A stretch of DNA of 64,000 bases. Source: Pseudomonas urmiensis (GTDB lineage Bacteria; Pseudomonadota; Gammaproteobacteria; Pseudomonadales; Pseudomonadaceae). Shown here one piece after another: positions 62,351-64,000 of this stretch. The position numbers and the translations under genes are program-made. Each line of letters starts with the position of its first letter. Within the stretch, counting starts at the first letter, position 1. The notes below the pieces were generated by a model. That model had not been told where the DNA came from and searched no databases. It saw only the letters and a list, made by a program, of their open reading frames with translations. The stretch is from NCBI RefSeq assembly GCF_014268815.2, contig NZ_JABWRE020000001.1, positions 625,001 through 689,000 on the forward strand, read 5' to 3'.

Positions 62351-63841
62351 ATGGCCCAATTGCTGAGCAAGGACCAATACGCGGCCATCGCCGCCGACCT
62401 GCAACTGCGTACCCAGGCGTTCATCGACGGTGAGTTCCGTGATGCCATCTCGGGCCGCACCTTCGTCACCACCAACCCGGCCACCGGCAAGCAGCTGGCC
62501 GAAGTCGCCGCCTGCGACGTGCAGGACGTGGTTGTCGCCGTGGCGGCCGCCAAGCGCGTGTTCGAAGACGGTTCTTGGTCCAAGCTGCAACCGGGTGAGC
62601 GCAAGCACATCCTGCTCAAGTTCGCCCAGCTGCTAGAAGACCACAGTCACGAGCTGGCGGTACTGGAAGCGCTGGACAGCGGCAAGCCGGTCAGCGAGTG
62701 CCAGAACGTCGATGTTCCAGAAACCATCCACACCATCCGTTGGCACGCCGAGCTGATCGACAAGATCTACGACAACACCGCGCCGACCGGCAACGCCGCC
62801 GTGACCATGGTGGTGCGCGAGGCGATTGGCGTGGTCGGCCTGGTGCTGCCGTGGAACTTCCCGCTGCTGATGCTGGCCTGGAAGATCGCCCCGTCACTGG
62901 CCGCCGGTTGTTCGATCGTGGTCAAGCCGGCCAAGGAAACCACCCTCAGCGCCCTGCGGGTGGCCGAGCTCGCCCATCAGGCGGGTGTCCCGGCCGGGGT
63001 GTTCAACCTGGTGCCTGGGGGTGGCCGTGAAGTAGGCGAGGCCATTGGCCGGCACATGGACATCCCCATGGTCAGCTTCACCGGCTCCACCGACACCGGC
63101 CGCTTGTTCCTCAAGTACGCGGCCGAGTCCAACCTCAAGCGCATCGTCCTCGAGCTGGGTGGCAAGAACCCGGCTGTGGTGATGAACGACTGCGAAGACT
63201 TGGATGAAGTGGCCCAGTTCGTCACCGCCGGTGCGTTCTGGAACATGGGCGAGAACTGCTCGGCGTCGTCGCGGCTGATCGTGCACAAGGACGTCAAGGA
63301 TCAACTGCTGAGCTTGATTGCCAAGCACCTGAAGGAATGGAAACTCGGCGATCCCCTCGACCCGGACAACCGCCTCGGGGCGATGGTCAGCAAGTCGCAC
63401 TTCGACAAGGTCAAGTCCTACCTGGAGTACGCCGCCGAGCACAAGCTCAACGTGGTGCAGGGTGGCCAGACCGAGCAGGGTGTGTTCGTGCAGCCGACCA
63501 TCGTCGATGGCGTGGCGCGCGATAGCCGCCTGTTCGTCGAGGAGATCTTCGGGCCCGTGCTGAGCGTTACCTCGTTCGAGACCATCGAGCAGGCCATCGA
63601 GCTGGCTAACGACACCATCTACGGCCTGGCGGCTTCGGCCTACACCGGCAGCCTGCGCAATGCCCTGCGCCTGTCGCGGGAGATTCGCGCGGGCGTGGTC
63701 ACGGTCAACTGCTTCGGCGAAGGCGATGCGTCGACGCCGTTCGGTGGTTACAAGGAGTCCGGCTTTGGTGGGCGCGACAAGTCGATCTGGGCGCATGACC
63801 AGTACACCGAGCTCAAGACCATCTGGATCAACGCGGCGTAA
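62351..63841 (+). CDS. Aldehyde dehydrogenase (PuuC/BADH-like)
   Basis: A 496-residue NAD(P)-dependent aldehyde dehydrogenase. The general base Glu is in VLELGGKNP, the nucleophile Cys in MGENCSASSR, and the Rossmann contact region in GLVLPWNFPLLMLAWKIAP. The closest familiar relatives are gamma-glutamyl-gamma-aminobutyraldehyde and betaine aldehyde dehydrogenases. It closes the GntR operon, 2 bases after the DapA-like gene, and should oxidise the aldehyde produced by it. Confidence 0.9.
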   Translation: MAQLLSKDQYAAIAADLQLRTQAFIDGEFRDAISGRTFVTTNPATGKQLAEVAACDVQDVVVAVAAAKRVFEDGSWSKLQPGERKHILLKFAQLLEDHSHELAVLEALDSGKPVSECQNVDVPETIHTIRWHAELIDKIYDNTAPTGNAAVTMVVREAIGVVGLVLPWNFPLLMLAWKIAPSLAAGCSIVVKPAKETTLSALRVAELAHQAGVPAGVFNLVPGGGREVGEAIGRHMDIPMVSFTGSTDTGRLFLKYAAESNLKRIVLELGGKNPAVVMNDCEDLDEVAQFVTAGAFWNMGENCSASSRLIVHKDVKDQLLSLIAKHLKEWKLGDPLDPDNRLGAMVSKSHFDKVKSYLEYAAEHKLNVVQGGQTEQGVFVQPTIVDGVARDSRLFVEEIFGPVLSVTSFETIEQAIELANDTIYGLAASAYTGSLRNALRLSREIRAGVVTVNCFGEGDASTPFGGYKESGFGGRDKSIWAHDQYTELKTIWINAA

Positions 63842-63865
63842 ACCGAGCATTTTGGGGCCGCTTTG

Positions 63866-63966
63866 CGGCGGTTCGGCGCCCCGACAAGCCCGCTCCCACA
63901 GGTACAGCGCCGTTCTGAAGATGAGCGCTATCCCTGTGGGAGCGGGCTTGCCCGCGAAGAGGCCGG
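63866..63966. repeat. REP inverted pair at the window end
   Basis: ACAAGCCCGCTCCCACAGG (63883 on) and its inverted partner CCTGTGGGAGCGGGCTTGCC (63933 on), the GCCCGCGAAG variant, behind the ALDH gene. Confidence 0.88.
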
Positions 63967-64000
63967 ATCAGACACAACCTAGACACACAACCTACAGACA

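Noticed and set aside
1..64000. CRISPR array
   Set aside because: Repeats present are REP elements: palindromic, in inverted pairs, dispersed, without regular spacers or cas genes.

Overview
The window is a 64 kb piece of a Pseudomonas chromosome, most likely from the P. putida group. Evidence for this is the high-GC, densely packed genes, close protein matches recalled for P. putida (XenA, Mqo, the nadA/bepA/gcvR/dapA/bamC/purC order), Pseudomonas-typical families (DUF3077, DUF6543, YcgL, YcgN), and many copies of the P. putida-type REP element (core GCGGGCTTGCCCCGCG), mostly as inverted pairs between genes. There is no phage, IS element, rRNA operon or CRISPR array.

Layout. 1-2141: end of a type I secretion operon (ABC exporter, partial, then a TolC-like channel). 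2148-6777: a CDF-type transporter with an altered metal site, a dCache chemoreceptor, and the putrescine importer PuuP with its own promoter in an AT-rich gap. 7121-10285: a 1054-residue toxin-like protein with a DUF6543-type N-terminus and a C-terminal clostridial-toxin (TcdA/TcdB, GT44) glycosyltransferase domain. 10525-21304: housekeeping block (YdgA, NadA, BepA, TusA-like, PerM-like, Bcp, GcvR, DapA, BamC, an MBL hydrolase, PurC). 21397-21486: tRNA-Ser(CGA). 21530-24590: a gene-poor accessory patch behind the tRNA with small lipoproteins, an unrecognised two-gene unit and an overlapping pair of tiny genes. 24843-30115: Mqo, then an orphan polyamine-binding protein with a PuuB-like FAD oxidase and a LysR regulator.

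30120-41293 is the most coherent metabolic system. Two divergent operons around one LysR gene encode an aldonate dehydratase, a 2-keto-3-deoxy-acid dehydratase, an alpha-ketoglutarate semialdehyde dehydrogenase (together a Weimberg-type route to alpha-ketoglutarate), an SDR and an FAH hydrolase of the 2-keto-3-deoxy-fuconate type (a second route giving pyruvate plus a 2-hydroxy acid), a 2-hydroxyacid dehydrogenase and two MFS importers. The leading genes of both operons have the same composite promoter element: a T-N11-A dyad (RATAAC-N5-GTTATC), exactly 13 bases, then ATGCCATTGG.

41353-49198: ArsR plus XenA, a LysR regulator, MoaB, a bestrophin, MoaA and a YdeP-type molybdopterin oxidoreductase. 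49267-57410: Lrp, a PLP trans-sulfuration enzyme, RNase D/YcgL, a 2-hydroxyacid dehydrogenase, a nitroreductase, YcgN and a gluzincin-like protein that seems to have lost its HExxH. 57738-63841: a GntR-controlled catabolic operon (FAD oxidase, MFS, DapA-like enzyme, aldehyde dehydrogenase) resembling hydroxyproline catabolism in enzyme types, with a palindromic operator pair in front.
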